Positions 32,089-40,965 of a stretch of 64,000 bases of DNA are shown piece after piece. The translations under genes and the position numbers were made by a program. Position 1 is the stretch's first letter; the number at the start of each line of letters is the position of its first letter. This DNA is from Priestia megaterium NBRC 15308 = ATCC 14581 (GTDB lineage: Bacteria > Bacillota > Bacilli > Bacillales > Bacillaceae_H). Location of the stretch: assembly GCF_000832985.1 (NCBI RefSeq), contig NZ_CP009920.1, positions 62,001-126,000 of the forward strand. The letters are read 5' to 3'. The notes beneath the pieces are model-generated. The model saw only the letters and a program-made list of their open reading frames with translations, was not told where the DNA came from and did no database searches.

Positions 32089-32337
32089 GTGAACCTATCA
32101 AAAATTTTTCTGAAAATAAGTCTTGTACTTTTAATGGCATGCGTCTTTATTGAAGGTAATTTTCAGGTAGCACTTGGCATCTTTGCTGCTGTTTGCATGC
32201 TTGTTATTATTTTTGCCAAGCCTCTTTCAAAATCGCTGCTTCCTGCTAATAAAAAACCAGAAAAAAAAGACCGCGAAATATTAATGATGGTCATTGGTGT
32301 CATCGTTTTTATTTCAGGAAGCTTTTTTATTGCGTAG
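32089..32337 (+). CDS. Small membrane protein, 82 residues
   Basis: Two hydrophobic stretches at the N-terminal half (KISLVLLMACVFIEG; VALGIFAAVCMLVIIF), a polar KPEKKDRE linker and a third helix at the end (MMVIGVIVFISGSFFI). No family recognised. GTG at 32089 is eight bases after TAAAGGAG, which decides the start. It follows the SDR gene closely and a terminator comes after. Confidence 0.65.
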   Translation: MNLSKIFLKISLVLLMACVFIEGNFQVALGIFAAVCMLVIIFAKPLSKSLLPANKKPEKKDREILMMVIGVIVFISGSFFIA

Positions 32338-32385
32338 TAGCATTGTAAAGAAAACAGGCTTAAATCCACATTTTCAATCATATAA

Positions 32386-32434
32386 AGGGCTGTGCTGTAA
32401 GTCGAATGTTCGGCTTATGACGCAGCCTTTTTTG
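32386..32434 (+). terminator. Intrinsic terminator with long stem
   Basis: GGCTGTG and an inner TAAGTCGA arm pair with TCGGCTTA and CGCAGCC, followed by six T. Confidence 0.75.
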
Positions 32435-32612
32435 GTTTCATGAGTTCTCTTTTAGCAATAGCTTCTGTCTTTTATATACATACCATTCCATTATTTAAGC
32501 AAATTACCTATCAAACCCTCTTATGCTTTTTTCATCAGTTCACATAATAGATGTAGAAGATGTCATAAGACAAGCGTCAAACGATTTGTATGTAGAAAAA
32601 GGAGGAAGATAA

Positions 32613-33692
32613 ATGAAATGCCCCCATTGCGCTTATTCTAATCCGGAAGGGGTAAAATTCTGCTTAAATTGCGGCCATGAAATCGTGGACCACGACGAAA
32701 ACTACAGCATATTCTACTTGTTTGCCCATCGTGTTGATAAAATCCCAAGAAATGAACGTTCGGTTGAACCTAAATTTCGAAATATATTCTCTCGAGTCTT
32801 CCGACAACACAGTGAAATGGAAGCTGAACGGCTTTTTATTGTAGGAACAGGGCTTACGACTCCTAAAATAGAAGAAGTTGTAAATACATGGCCAAAGCCT
32901 TGGCTTTTTGCAAGAGTCTTTCTTATTGCGCTTGTCGCATACTTAGGGCTATATCTAGGCGTAAGCTTGTTCGAAAACATCAACTTCATACCCGGCCTTA
33001 TTGTAGTCGGTGCTTTTGCAGTGCCATTTACTACGCTTATTTTCTTTTGGGAAATGAACGCTCCGCAGAATATTGCTATTTACAAAATTGTGTATGTCGT
33101 TTTTATTGGCGGAATCCTCTCACTTTTATTAGCACTTGTGTTTTATGATATTCTTGGAAATAACACAAACGTGATCATGATTGGAATATGCGAGGAACTG
33201 GCTAAAGTTATCGCGGTTATTTATTTTGTGCGCAATCTTAAATATAGATATATCCTTAACGGACTCCTCTTGGGAGCTGCAATAGGAGCTGGTTTTGCTG
33301 CTTTTGAAACCGCTGGCTATGCGTTACGGGCACTTCTTTCCGGGAGCTTTCACATGCTTTATTCTACAATACTTTGGCGCAGCATTTTTGCTCCCGGAGG
33401 ACATGTAGCTTGGGCTGCCTTGACTGGAGCTGCCGTCTGCATCGTCCAAGGAAATAAGAAATTTCAGTGGAGCATGTTGATAAAACCAAAATTTCTCGGT
33501 GTATTTTTGCTTGTCGTTTTTATGCACGCTCTTTGGGACTCACCTATACTAGGTATTTTGCCCGCTGGACATACAATTTTAACGGTTATATTATGGATTT
33601 TAGTATTCAGTATGATTCGTATTGGGCTAAAAGAAATCGCAGATAAAAAGTTGGAGTTGACCTACTGCAAAGAAAAACCTACCCCCTCCTAG
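32613..33692 (+). CDS. PrsW-family glutamic intramembrane protease with N-terminal zinc ribbon
   Basis: Codes for 359 residues. A zinc ribbon opens the protein (Cys3, Cys6, Cys17, Cys20 in KCPHCAYSN and FCLNCGHE). After a polar linker come eight or so membrane helices with the PrsW/CAAX-like motifs: ICEELAK near 193 with paired Glu, GFAAFETAGY, a His in PGGHVAWAALTG and HALWDSP. In B. subtilis PrsW cuts the anti-sigma factor RsiW. The zinc ribbon suggests binding of a partner in the cytosol. Ribosome site AAAGGAGGAAGATAA. Confidence 0.87.
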   Translation: MKCPHCAYSNPEGVKFCLNCGHEIVDHDENYSIFYLFAHRVDKIPRNERSVEPKFRNIFSRVFRQHSEMEAERLFIVGTGLTTPKIEEVVNTWPKPWLFARVFLIALVAYLGLYLGVSLFENINFIPGLIVVGAFAVPFTTLIFFWEMNAPQNIAIYKIVYVVFIGGILSLLLALVFYDILGNNTNVIMIGICEELAKVIAVIYFVRNLKYRYILNGLLLGAAIGAGFAAFETAGYALRALLSGSFHMLYSTILWRSIFAPGGHVAWAALTGAAVCIVQGNKKFQWSMLIKPKFLGVFLLVVFMHALWDSPILGILPAGHTILTVILWILVFSMIRIGLKEIADKKLELTYCKEKPTPS

Positions 33693-33804
33693 GAAGTCTT
33701 CAGCTTGCGTTAAGCTGCTCGTTTTAACTTTTTATTACCTTTATGTTTCATTTTGAAAATTGTTGTTACAAATTGTAAAAAAAAGTATTCAAACTACCTG
33801 TACA

Positions 33805-33813
33805 TGGTATGAT
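33805..33813 (+). promoter_or_regulatory. Extended -10 promoter
   Basis: TGG-TATGAT fits an extended -10 (TGnTATAAT), about 33 bp before the start of the small gene that follows. The spacing to a TTCAAA further upstream is too short for a usual -35. Confidence 0.45.
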
Positions 33814-33845
33814 AAATTCAATAACATGAAAGGGTGACTTGGTGG

Positions 33846-34100
33846 ATGAACCTAACTGAAATTAAGCACATGATAGAAAATTTAGTAAATTATAGAGATA
33901 GCGACATTACTCATACTCTTGCCAATAGGTTTACACTAAGTTATTCAAAACAATTAAACAGTTTTCAAATCTGCGATATTGAAAACGATATCATTCATCG
34001 TTATGAGGAAGCAGAAACAACTGCGTTAGCTTTGTTTAACATGGTCCATAATCTTCCTGAGACTATTTATAGACATACTAATTCGTTTGAACAAGTTTAA
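33846..34100 (+). CDS. Hypothetical protein, 84 residues
   Basis: A soluble protein (NLTEIKHMIENLVNYRDSDI; NSFQICDIENDIIHRYEEAE) that I do not recognise. ATG at 33846 has AAAGGG 11 bases upstream, a somewhat long distance; GTG at 33834 overlaps that site. It has its own promoter and terminator, so it is a single-gene unit. Confidence 0.6.
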   Translation: MNLTEIKHMIENLVNYRDSDITHTLANRFTLSYSKQLNSFQICDIENDIIHRYEEAETTALALFNMVHNLPETIYRHTNSFEQV

Positions 34101-34105
34101 AGCAG

Positions 34106-34142
34106 CAAAAAAAGCTCATTTATCAACTAACATGAGCTTTTT
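34106..34142. terminator. Bidirectional intrinsic terminator
   Basis: AAAAAGCTCAT pairs with ATGAGCTTTTT between two small convergent genes. Confidence 0.82.
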
Positions 34143-34160
34143 TGCCGGTGTTTATCTATT

Positions 34161-34301
34161 TTAGTTATTTATAACCTTCTTCAAAAGAAGAATATCCTTT
34201 TTAATTGCCCGTCTAATTTCTTCAACTTTACAGCGTTTGTATTCTTGTACTAAGCGATAGAGCTCTCGTTTAAATAAAAATTCATCTTTTTGGTTACTCA
34301 T
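34161..34301 (-). CDS. Small charged protein, 46 residues
   Basis: An ORF of 46 codons rich in Lys, Arg and Glu (FKRELYRLVQEYKRCKVEEI; RRAIKKDILLLKKV), probably one long helix. AAGGGG lies 11 bases before ATG. It is convergent with the 84-residue gene and shares its terminator. No family recognised. Confidence 0.5.
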   Translation of the reverse strand: MSNQKDEFLFKRELYRLVQEYKRCKVEEIRRAIKKDILLLKKVINN

Positions 34302-34474
34302 AGCAGCATGCCCCTTATTAGCTTTCTATCACAAGCGATTAAAGAAAGTATTCCCTTTTCTTCTTGTAAAAAACAAATAAATTCACAAACAGATGTAAAA
34401 AAGCCCTTTATCATGCGCTTACAGGAATGGCGAGATGTGCTTTGCGCTAGACAAATGAAAGAATTGCGCTAAAA

Positions 34475-34527
34475 CAAATAAAAAACATTGACTACTAGCT
34501 CTCAGTCAATGTTTTTTATTTGTTTTA
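34475..34527. terminator. Very long-stemmed bidirectional terminator
   Basis: AAAACAAATAAAAAACATTG and the following ACT pair with their exact complement around an ACTAGCTCT loop, a stem of about 23 bp. It lies 30 bp after the stop of the catalase gene at 34560. Confidence 0.8.
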
Positions 34528-34559
34528 GCTTTGTTTAATTAAAGTCGATTCACATACTT

Positions 34560-35414
34560 TTATGCGTTCATATCTCCTAAACCTGGAGCATGCTCATTTG
34601 GCATTTCAGATAAATGAGGGACTGGAAAAGCTTCCGGTGGAGGTGTTACGCTCAAGTCTCCGCCATTTCTACTTGGCGTCTGTCCTTGGAATATTTCTCC
34701 CATTCGATGCGGATCTAACCTAAAATCAAATTGCGTGTTATGATACCCCATCTCGACAAATTTTCTGCATTCAGGGTATTTGTTAATATCATAATTTGGT
34801 ACAGGGAATAGTTTTCCCCAGTCCACGCCTAATGTTTCAAGAGCTTTTGCAAACGCATTTTGATGAGCATTATCTCGAACAATTAAGAAACCTAGCGTTT
34901 CTCTTAACGTTTGGTTAGAACTCATTTCGTATATTCTTGTTTTTTGTAAAACGCCGGTTGATTCTAATACGACGTTATTGAGCAAATCAGCCACTAGATT
35001 TCCGTGATTATAAACCCATGAGCCGTTCCATGGATTTCCGCCCGCATCCACTGGCAGTGAGCTTTGAGCACCCATGATATAGTGATGAGGATTAGCATGT
35101 TTTACGGCTTCATCAAGAGGAGCCTGATCTGAACCTTGACTTCCTACCCCGGCTCCGCCAGATTCATCTAACAATGCATTAATGGTATTTTGAACGAGTT
35201 CTACATGAGCAATTTCTTCTAAAAAAACACCTCTCATTAAATCGCGATACTGCGTCTCTTTCCCTCTGAAGTTAGAGCTTTGAAAGAAATATTGCATCAT
35301 CGTCCGCATTTCACCAAACTGCCCGCCTAAAGCTTCTTGCAGTACCTTCGCGGCCGCAGGATCGGGCTTATCCGGTTTAATTCCATTAATTAATCCTTCT
35401 TTGTAATAATACAT
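34560..35414 (-). CDS. Manganese catalase family protein (YdbD-like)
   Basis: Codes for 284 residues. The four-helix diiron-type core shows E in GGQFGEMRTMMQYFFQ, EEIAHVELVQ (EExxH), and later VLESTGVLQKTRIYEM and DNAHQNAF, the ligand pattern of manganese catalases. The region NPWNGSWVYNHGNLVADLL is also typical. It should break down hydrogen peroxide without heme. B. subtilis YdbD is probably the equivalent. ATG at 35414 has AAAGGAG upstream. A second paralogue lies upstream with 257 bp between. Confidence 0.88.
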   Translation of the reverse strand: MYYYKEGLINGIKPDKPDPAAAKVLQEALGGQFGEMRTMMQYFFQSSNFRGKETQYRDLMRGVFLEEIAHVELVQNTINALLDESGGAGVGSQGSDQAPLDEAVKHANPHHYIMGAQSSLPVDAGGNPWNGSWVYNHGNLVADLLNNVVLESTGVLQKTRIYEMSSNQTLRETLGFLIVRDNAHQNAFAKALETLGVDWGKLFPVPNYDINKYPECRKFVEMGYHNTQFDFRLDPHRMGEIFQGQTPSRNGGDLSVTPPPEAFPVPHLSEMPNEHAPGLGDMNA

Positions 35415-35632
35415 TTCAAACACTCCTTTTATTCTGAAGCAAAAAAGGTAGCCCATACTAAGCAGAGGTACCTTCTTTTATTTCAAATTATTCTCTTTAA
35501 CATGCTCATACTAGTGTGCCACCTTTCTAACGTATGCACATACCTACTGTTTCCATATGCGGCTTTTTTATTCTAGATATTAAAAGGTAACTTGATTGAA
35601 ACACGTGGATAACACCCTTTGTTATAGGCAAA

Positions 35633-35662
35633 AAAAAGACCTCTCGCACATATCGAGGGCCT
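35633..35662 (-). terminator. Intrinsic terminator
   Basis: AGGCCCTCGA pairs with TCGAGAGGTCT-type arm (one mismatch) and seven T follow on the minus strand, just after the catalase stop at 35672. Confidence 0.7.
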
Positions 35663-35671
35663 TTCTTTCTT

Positions 35672-36514
35672 TTATTTAGAGGAAACTTTTTTACGAGTTA
35701 AATCATGATGCAACGAAGTATCAGGAATTTCCGGATTGGGAACCTGTCCTTTTGCTACAGGGTCTTTGATATATACATATTCACCGCTTCCGTCTGGGGC
35801 ACTTCCAGTAGCCCACGGTCCCTCTTCTGATTCAGCGCCTTCTGAGAGGTTCCAAAACTCATACGCTTCTGGCTGTGATTCTTTTTCAGCCTCAGGAGGG
35901 AAAGATGCAGGAACAACCACTCCATTTTTTTCTTCTAGTTCGTTTATAGCTTCCATCCACTGATACTGGTGATAGCGATCACGCGCTAGCATTTTTCGGA
36001 ATGTCGCGCGTACACCTTCATCTTTTGTCATATGATATAACCTAGCTACTTGAAGTCTGCCTTGACTTTCTGCATGCAAGTTCGAACGCATATCTGCTAA
36101 TAAATTGCCGCTTGCTACGATATATGAACCGTTCCATGGAACTCCATTTGAATTAGTAGGCAAACCACCCAGCCCGCTCACTAATAAATGCTGAGGATTA
36201 ATCCCTCCCATGATAGCTGCTGTTGCAGGATCTTTCGCAGCTTCTGCTTGATCTTCTGGAGAGGCTCCATCAAGTAATTGACTAATAAGTGAACAAAGCA
36301 TTTCTACGTGTCCAATTTCCTCTGTACCTATATCCATCAGCATATCTTTATATTTTTCTTCTCCTCGACAGTTAAATCCTTGAAAGAGGTATTGCATCAT
36401 TACCGTCATTTCACCGAATTGTCCACCTAGTACTTCTTGAATCTGGCGAGCAAGCATCGGATCCGGGCGATCTACTTTAACTTCAAACTGCAGTTCTTTT
36501 TGATGACGAAACAT
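35672..36514 (-). CDS. Manganese catalase
   Basis: Codes for 280 residues. Ligand segments are GGQFGEMTVMMQYLFQG, TEEIGHVEMLC, LHAESQGRLQVARLYHM and RDRYHQYQW, close to true manganese catalases (KatN type). The C-terminal tail PNPEIPDTSLHHDLTRKK is the extended arm used for subunit contacts. The ribosome site AAGGAGGAATTAAC is ideal. The paralogue at 34560 is clearly diverged, so the two are not a recent duplication. Confidence 0.9.
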   Translation of the reverse strand: MFRHQKELQFEVKVDRPDPMLARQIQEVLGGQFGEMTVMMQYLFQGFNCRGEEKYKDMLMDIGTEEIGHVEMLCSLISQLLDGASPEDQAEAAKDPATAAIMGGINPQHLLVSGLGGLPTNSNGVPWNGSYIVASGNLLADMRSNLHAESQGRLQVARLYHMTKDEGVRATFRKMLARDRYHQYQWMEAINELEEKNGVVVPASFPPEAEKESQPEAYEFWNLSEGAESEEGPWATGSAPDGSGEYVYIKDPVAKGQVPNPEIPDTSLHHDLTRKKVSSK

Positions 36515-36784
36515 GTTAATTCCTCCTTTAATATACTAAATTCCTTTTAGAGATTTTTTCCTCTTTTTTCTGTTCCCTCTCCCTATTCAATTAATCGCTA
36601 AACTTGTATCTTTTTCCTGCTGGAACGAAAATGGGTAAAAAAACCTATTAAGAAATTTAATTTAATAAGTAGAAAGACACCTAAAAAGAAGGAAATACCT
36701 GCGCTTTGCTCTTTAGTATTCGTTCAGTTTATAACGTTTTATAGTCAAAACCACTGCCAGACAGAAAAATGTTCACTTAAAAAT
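36515..36784 (-). other. Intergenic region upstream of the catalase
   Basis: A+T-rich promoter region for the catalase gene. I see no confident promoter or operator. Repeat R4 fills the remainder up to 36935. Confidence 0.4.
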
Positions 36785-36935
36785 GAGATTCAGACATAAC
36801 TAATCACTTCAATAAACAGCTAGAAGCAACTACAGATATGAAACCTATATTCTCTCCACCACAATAAAAAATCCGAATGATTTGATTAATCATTCGGATC
36901 TACTTTCAATTAAAATACTTTTGTTCCAGTTTCTC
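36785..36935 (-). repeat. Dispersed 3' element, copy R4 (no GC core)
   Basis: Left end GAGATTCAGACATAAC, phrase ACAGCTAGAAGCAACTAC, A run, hairpin ATCCGAATGA/TCATTCGGAT at 36868-36898, right end TTTGTTCCAGTTTCTC. It lies 9 bp after the yclQ stop and gives that gene a terminator on the minus strand. Confidence 0.78.
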
Positions 36936-36944
36936 TTTTCTCTA

Positions 36945-37901
36945 TTACTTCTCTATCCCTGCTTTGATTTCTTTAATCATGCCAGCCATTGACTCAAGGC
37001 CTCCTCCAGATAAATACCAAAGGCCTGGATCAAGATACACAACGTGATTGTTTTTCACCGCGTTGATTTCTTTTACATACTCATTTTCAACAATTTGTTT
37101 AGCAGATGATTTTTCACCAATCGCTGCACCGCGGTCAACGACGAATAAGTAGTCTGGATTTTGCTTAACTAAATATTCGTATGAAATGCTTTGGCCATGC
37201 TTAGCCGATGGATCTAGGCTGTCGTCTGTAGCTTTAATACCGAATACGTCGTGGATTAATCCGTATTTAGAACCTGGACCAAACGCTGTCATTTTGCTGT
37301 CATTTGCCATCATTACAAGCGCTTTTTTATCTAGTTTGTCCGCTTGTTTTTTCAAATCTGCAATTTGCTTATCAATTGCTGCTAGCTCTTTTTTTGCTTG
37401 ATCTTCTTTATCAAAAATTTGTCCTAGTACTTTTGTATTTTCTTTAAATGACTTCATATAGTGCTGGGTGTCCGTATCGATATAGATCGTCGGCGCAATT
37501 TTTGAAAATTCATCGAATGAATCTGCTTGGCGGCCTTGAATAATAATTAAGTCTGGCTTTAACTCTGCAATTTTTTCGAAATCAGGTTCTTTTAAGCCAC
37601 CTACATTCGCATACTTATCATCTTGATACTTTGATAAATACTCAGGAATCGCTTGTTTTGGCAAGCCCGCTACTTCAACCCCTAGTTTATCTAGTGTATC
37701 AAGTGCACCCATGCTGAATACTACAACTTTTTTAGGGTTTTTCTTAATTTTAATTCCGTCTTTATTGAACTGATCGGTTACTGTTACCGTCTCTTTTTGC
37801 TTACTTTCTCCACCTGTTGTTTCTTTTGCTCCTTGATTACCGCAAGCAGCTACAACAATCGCAGTTAAGACTGCTACAAACATTACTAACACTTTTTTCA
37901 C
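36945..37901 (-). CDS. yclQ: Siderophore-binding lipoprotein, petrobactin type (YclQ-like)
   Basis: Codes for 318 residues. A lipoprotein signal ends in VVAAC with Cys20. The mature part is a class III (helical backbone) binding protein with VVVFSMGALDTLDKLG, LKPDLIIIQGR and SYEYLVKQNPDYLFVVDRG. It is the last gene of yclNOPQ, whose B. subtilis version imports petrobactin and related catecholates. GTG at 37901 after GAGGTG is the best start. Fur regulation is expected from the box upstream of yclN. Confidence 0.9.
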   Translation of the reverse strand: MKKVLVMFVAVLTAIVVAACGNQGAKETTGGESKQKETVTVTDQFNKDGIKIKKNPKKVVVFSMGALDTLDKLGVEVAGLPKQAIPEYLSKYQDDKYANVGGLKEPDFEKIAELKPDLIIIQGRQADSFDEFSKIAPTIYIDTDTQHYMKSFKENTKVLGQIFDKEDQAKKELAAIDKQIADLKKQADKLDKKALVMMANDSKMTAFGPGSKYGLIHDVFGIKATDDSLDPSAKHGQSISYEYLVKQNPDYLFVVDRGAAIGEKSSAKQIVENEYVKEINAVKNNHVVYLDPGLWYLSGGGLESMAGMIKEIKAGIEK

Positions 37902-37924
37902 TTTCGTCACCTCATGAATAAATT

Positions 37925-38683
37925 TTATGAAAAATACACGCAAATACGCTGTCCGCCAACCGTTTCGATTGGAATATCCATATCGTATATATCCTTTAAT
38001 ACAGACGTTTGAATGATGGTTTCTGTTGGGCCTTCACGGATCACTTCACCGTTTTTAAGTGCCACAATATAATCCGAATAAACAGACGCAAAATTAATAT
38101 CGTGAATGACAATTACAATCGTTTTGCCTAAGTCTTCTACGAGACGTTTCAACAGCTTCATAATTTCAACAGAATGCTTCATATCTAAGTTATTGAGCGG
38201 TTCATCTAAGAAAATATACTCCGTGTCCTGTGCGATGACCATGGCAATAAAAGCTCGCTGACACTGTCCCCCGCTCAGTTCATCCAAGTATTTATCTTGA
38301 ATACTTTCAAGCTTCATATAACTTAGTGCCTGATCAACCGCTTGTTCATCGCTTTTGGTTAACCGGCCTTTTGAATAAGGAAACCGCCCAAAATTGACGA
38401 GTTCACGTACGCTAAGCCTGATATTCAGCTGATTAGACTGTTTTAAAATACTCATTTTTTTGGCTAAATCTGAGCTGTCAATATTCTCTATATTTTTTCC
38501 TTCTATAGATATTGACCCTGAGTCAGCTTTAATGAGACGGCTCATAATTGAAAGCAGCGTACTTTTTCCCGCTCCGTTTGGACCGATAAATGACGTGATT
38601 TTCCCTTTTGGAATCACGACGGATGTTTTTTCTAAAACGGTTTTTTCTCCGTATGTTTTACTGACATTTGTTACTTCTACCAT
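37925..38683 (-). CDS. yclP: Siderophore ABC transporter ATPase (YclP-like)
   Basis: Codes for 252 residues. Walker A GPNGAGKST (near 34-42), signature LSGGQCQRAF, Walker B IFLDEPLNNLD and the H-loop VIHD are all intact. It powers the YclN-YclO permease. It overlaps yclO by 7 bp and has AAAGGAG upstream of its ATG. Confidence 0.93.
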   Translation of the reverse strand: MVEVTNVSKTYGEKTVLEKTSVVIPKGKITSFIGPNGAGKSTLLSIMSRLIKADSGSISIEGKNIENIDSSDLAKKMSILKQSNQLNIRLSVRELVNFGRFPYSKGRLTKSDEQAVDQALSYMKLESIQDKYLDELSGGQCQRAFIAMVIAQDTEYIFLDEPLNNLDMKHSVEIMKLLKRLVEDLGKTIVIVIHDINFASVYSDYIVALKNGEVIREGPTETIIQTSVLKDIYDMDIPIETVGGQRICVYFS

Positions 38684-39624
38684 GATTTATTCTCCTTTAG
38701 CAGCAAATAAATAAAGTAAATTCCGCCGGCAAAGTCAATGATGACGCTCAGCGTGGTGCTGAAGGTGAACACTTTTTCAACGATAAATTCTCCTCCGACG
38801 AGGGCTATAACACTAAGCAGCAGTGATCCCATCATTAAATAGGTGTGCTTGTACGTTTTGAACAGCTCTCTCGCAAGGTTCACAACAAGCAGTCCAAGAA
38901 AGGTGATCGGCCCAACTAATGCTGTAGCCACTGAGACAAAAATGGCGATCACAATCAGCATTTTTTTGACGAGCCCGTCATAATCAATACCTAAATTTAC
39001 CGCATGTTCTCTTCCGAGCGACAGTACATCAAAAATGGATGTAAAGCGCCACACGTAAATGCCAAGCAGGATAAATATGACGGCTGCTATGTATAGCAAA
39101 TCGGTATTAACATTGTTAAAGCTTGCAAATGATTTATCTTGTACAACTTGAAATTCATTCGGGTCAATCAGCATTTCCATAAATGAAGACATGCTTTTAA
39201 ATAACGTGCCGAACACAATTCCAACCAGTAAAATAAAGAAAATATTCTTACCGGCTTTTTTGAACATCAGTATGTAAAGCAAGACCGAAAAGATAATCAT
39301 CAGCGAAACGCAAAGAAGAAAGTTAAGATTTTTGTTCATGATGACAATATTCGTCGAGCCAAAGATGTACACAATAAACGTTTGCAGAAATAAATACAGT
39401 GAATCCAGTCCTAGAATACTAGGAGTTAGAATTCGATTATTAGTAATTGTTTGAAAGATAACGGATGAAAACGCAATGGCTCCTCCGGTTAAAACAATCG
39501 CAGCGACTTTTTCAATTCTTCGCGGTAGCGTGTACTGCCAGTAGCCTAAATCGTAGCTGATAAACAGCGCCACTGATAAAATGGCCAGCGCGGCGAGAAT
39601 GATGATTTTATGTTTGTTATGCAT
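38677..39624 (-). CDS. yclO: Siderophore ABC transporter permease (YclO-like)
   Basis: Codes for 315 residues with about nine membrane helices of the FecCD family (GGAIAFSSVIFQTITNNRILTP; GPITFLGLLVVNLARELF). Forms the membrane channel with YclN. It overlaps yclN by 8 bp, consistent with coupled translation. Confidence 0.92.
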   Translation of the reverse strand: MHNKHKIIILAALAILSVALFISYDLGYWQYTLPRRIEKVAAIVLTGGAIAFSSVIFQTITNNRILTPSILGLDSLYLFLQTFIVYIFGSTNIVIMNKNLNFLLCVSLMIIFSVLLYILMFKKAGKNIFFILLVGIVFGTLFKSMSSFMEMLIDPNEFQVVQDKSFASFNNVNTDLLYIAAVIFILLGIYVWRFTSIFDVLSLGREHAVNLGIDYDGLVKKMLIVIAIFVSVATALVGPITFLGLLVVNLARELFKTYKHTYLMMGSLLLSVIALVGGEFIVEKVFTFSTTLSVIIDFAGGIYFIYLLLKENKSW

Positions 39625-40567
39625 AACGACCTCTCCTTATCAGCATAAAAAGAAAGATCGCACTTCCTATTACACCGACCATTAGCCCAATAGAGATTTC
39701 ATAAGGGAAAATAATGACTCTGCCTAAAATATCGCACGCCAGTACGAACACAGCTCCAAGCAGCGCTGTATGAGGCAGGCTTTTTCGCAAATGATCTCCA
39801 CGGTAAATCGATACGATATTTGGAATGATTAATCCTAAAAAAGGCAGCATGCCAACGGTCAAAATCGTAATCGACGTAATAAGCGACACAATGACTAATC
39901 CAATGTTTACAATTTGTTTGTATTTCACGCCTAAATTGATTGAAAAGCTTTCTCCCATACCAGCAACCGTGAACTTATCTGCGTAAAGATAAGCAATTAT
40001 TAAGAGAGGTATACTCAGGTATAAAAGTTCATATCTCCCTTTGACTACTAGCGAAAAGTCGCCTTGCAGCCATGAAGAAAGGTTTTGAATCAAATCGTAT
40101 TTGTAGGCGATGAAGGTAGCTAAGGAACTTACGATACTGCCGAGCATTAAACCGACTAGCGGAATATAAATCGTATCGTTAAATTTAATTCTGTCTAGTA
40201 TTCTCATAAACAATAGATTGCCCGCCAGTGAGAAAATGAAAGCAATGCTCATTTTTAATAGAGGACTTGCTGAAGCAAATACTAGTAGAGAAATCAACAC
40301 ACCAAGTCTTGCCCAGTCCATCGTTCCTGCCGTTGTTGGAGATACAAACTTATTTCGCGTAATTTGCTGCATAATTAATCCGCAAATACTAAGGCTCATT
40401 CCCGCCATAATAATGCTCAAAAGCCTAGGAAAACGACTAAAAAACAGCGTTTGGCTTTCTTCTTTTGTTAAATGAAACAGATCCATCGCTGACAGATCTT
40501 GTACTCCTACAAAAAGAGACAAAATCGATAGTACAGCAAACACAAGAATTAACTGATAAAACTTCAA
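39617..40567 (-). CDS. yclN: Siderophore ABC transporter permease (YclN-like)
   Basis: Codes for 316 residues, FecCD family (AGMSLSICGLIMQQITRNKF; GMLPFLGLIIPNIVSI). The first gene of the import operon. The start is TTG at 40567 with AAAGGAG and AAGGAAAG upstream; no ATG nearby would give the conserved N-terminus. A strong Fur box covers its promoter. Confidence 0.92.
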   Translation of the reverse strand: MKFYQLILVFAVLSILSLFVGVQDLSAMDLFHLTKEESQTLFFSRFPRLLSIIMAGMSLSICGLIMQQITRNKFVSPTTAGTMDWARLGVLISLLVFASASPLLKMSIAFIFSLAGNLLFMRILDRIKFNDTIYIPLVGLMLGSIVSSLATFIAYKYDLIQNLSSWLQGDFSLVVKGRYELLYLSIPLLIIAYLYADKFTVAGMGESFSINLGVKYKQIVNIGLVIVSLITSITILTVGMLPFLGLIIPNIVSIYRGDHLRKSLPHTALLGAVFVLACDILGRVIIFPYEISIGLMVGVIGSAIFLFMLIRRGRYA

Positions 40568-40606
40568 CTTTCCTTACTCCTTTCTTTCATCTATAAGTCT
40601 AGTTAT

Positions 40607-40648
40607 CTCCTCCTTTATCATATGTAAATGATTATCATTATCAATTGA
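40607..40648 (-). promoter_or_regulatory. Promoter and Fur box of yclNOPQ
   Basis: On the minus strand TTGATA, a 16-bp spacer and TATGAT form the promoter. TGATTATCATTATCA (40629-40643 on the plus strand) matches the Fur box TGATAATNATTATCA at all but one position and overlaps the -35. Iron should repress the operon. Confidence 0.85.
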
Positions 40649-40710
40649 CTTTCTTTATCATATCATTATTCTCTAAATAATCAATGGTTTTCTTAAAATT
40701 TAAGCAAAAA

Positions 40711-40742
40711 AATACCTTAACAGATGGATCTGTTAAGGTATT
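40711..40742 (-). terminator. Intrinsic terminator
   Basis: AATACCTTAACAGA pairs perfectly with TCTGTTAAGGTATT around TGGA, followed by seven T on the minus strand. It is a second stop for transcripts leaving the LysM-SleB gene through R5. Confidence 0.8.
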
Positions 40743-40790
40743 TTAAGGTTTAATTAGACTTAAAAATAGCTATTTCTCTCTTCATACATA

Positions 40791-40909
40791 AGAGATTGAA
40801 ACAACTACATACATGAAATCTACATTCACCATAACAAAAAAATCCGAACCATTAATAACTATTAATGGTTTGGATTTAACTTTAAGCAAAATACTTCTGT
40901 GGCAACCTT
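40791..40909 (-). repeat. Dispersed 3' element, copy R5 (shortest)
   Basis: Left end AGAGATTGAAAC, phrase CAACTACATACATGAAATC, A run, then hairpin AATCCGAACCATTAATA with a near-perfect partner ending TGGTTTGGATT. The GC core and part of the left end are missing. It lies 56 bp after the stop of the gene at 40966. Confidence 0.72.
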
Positions 40910-40965
40910 TTTGTATCAACTTTACATATATATGAAATATATGTTTATATTTGAAAGAAATCTAC

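Noticed and set aside
34308-34472. ORF ending at the long terminator
   Set aside because: No ribosome site, and it overlaps the leader of the 46-residue gene on the other strand; the hairpin is explained by the catalase gene.
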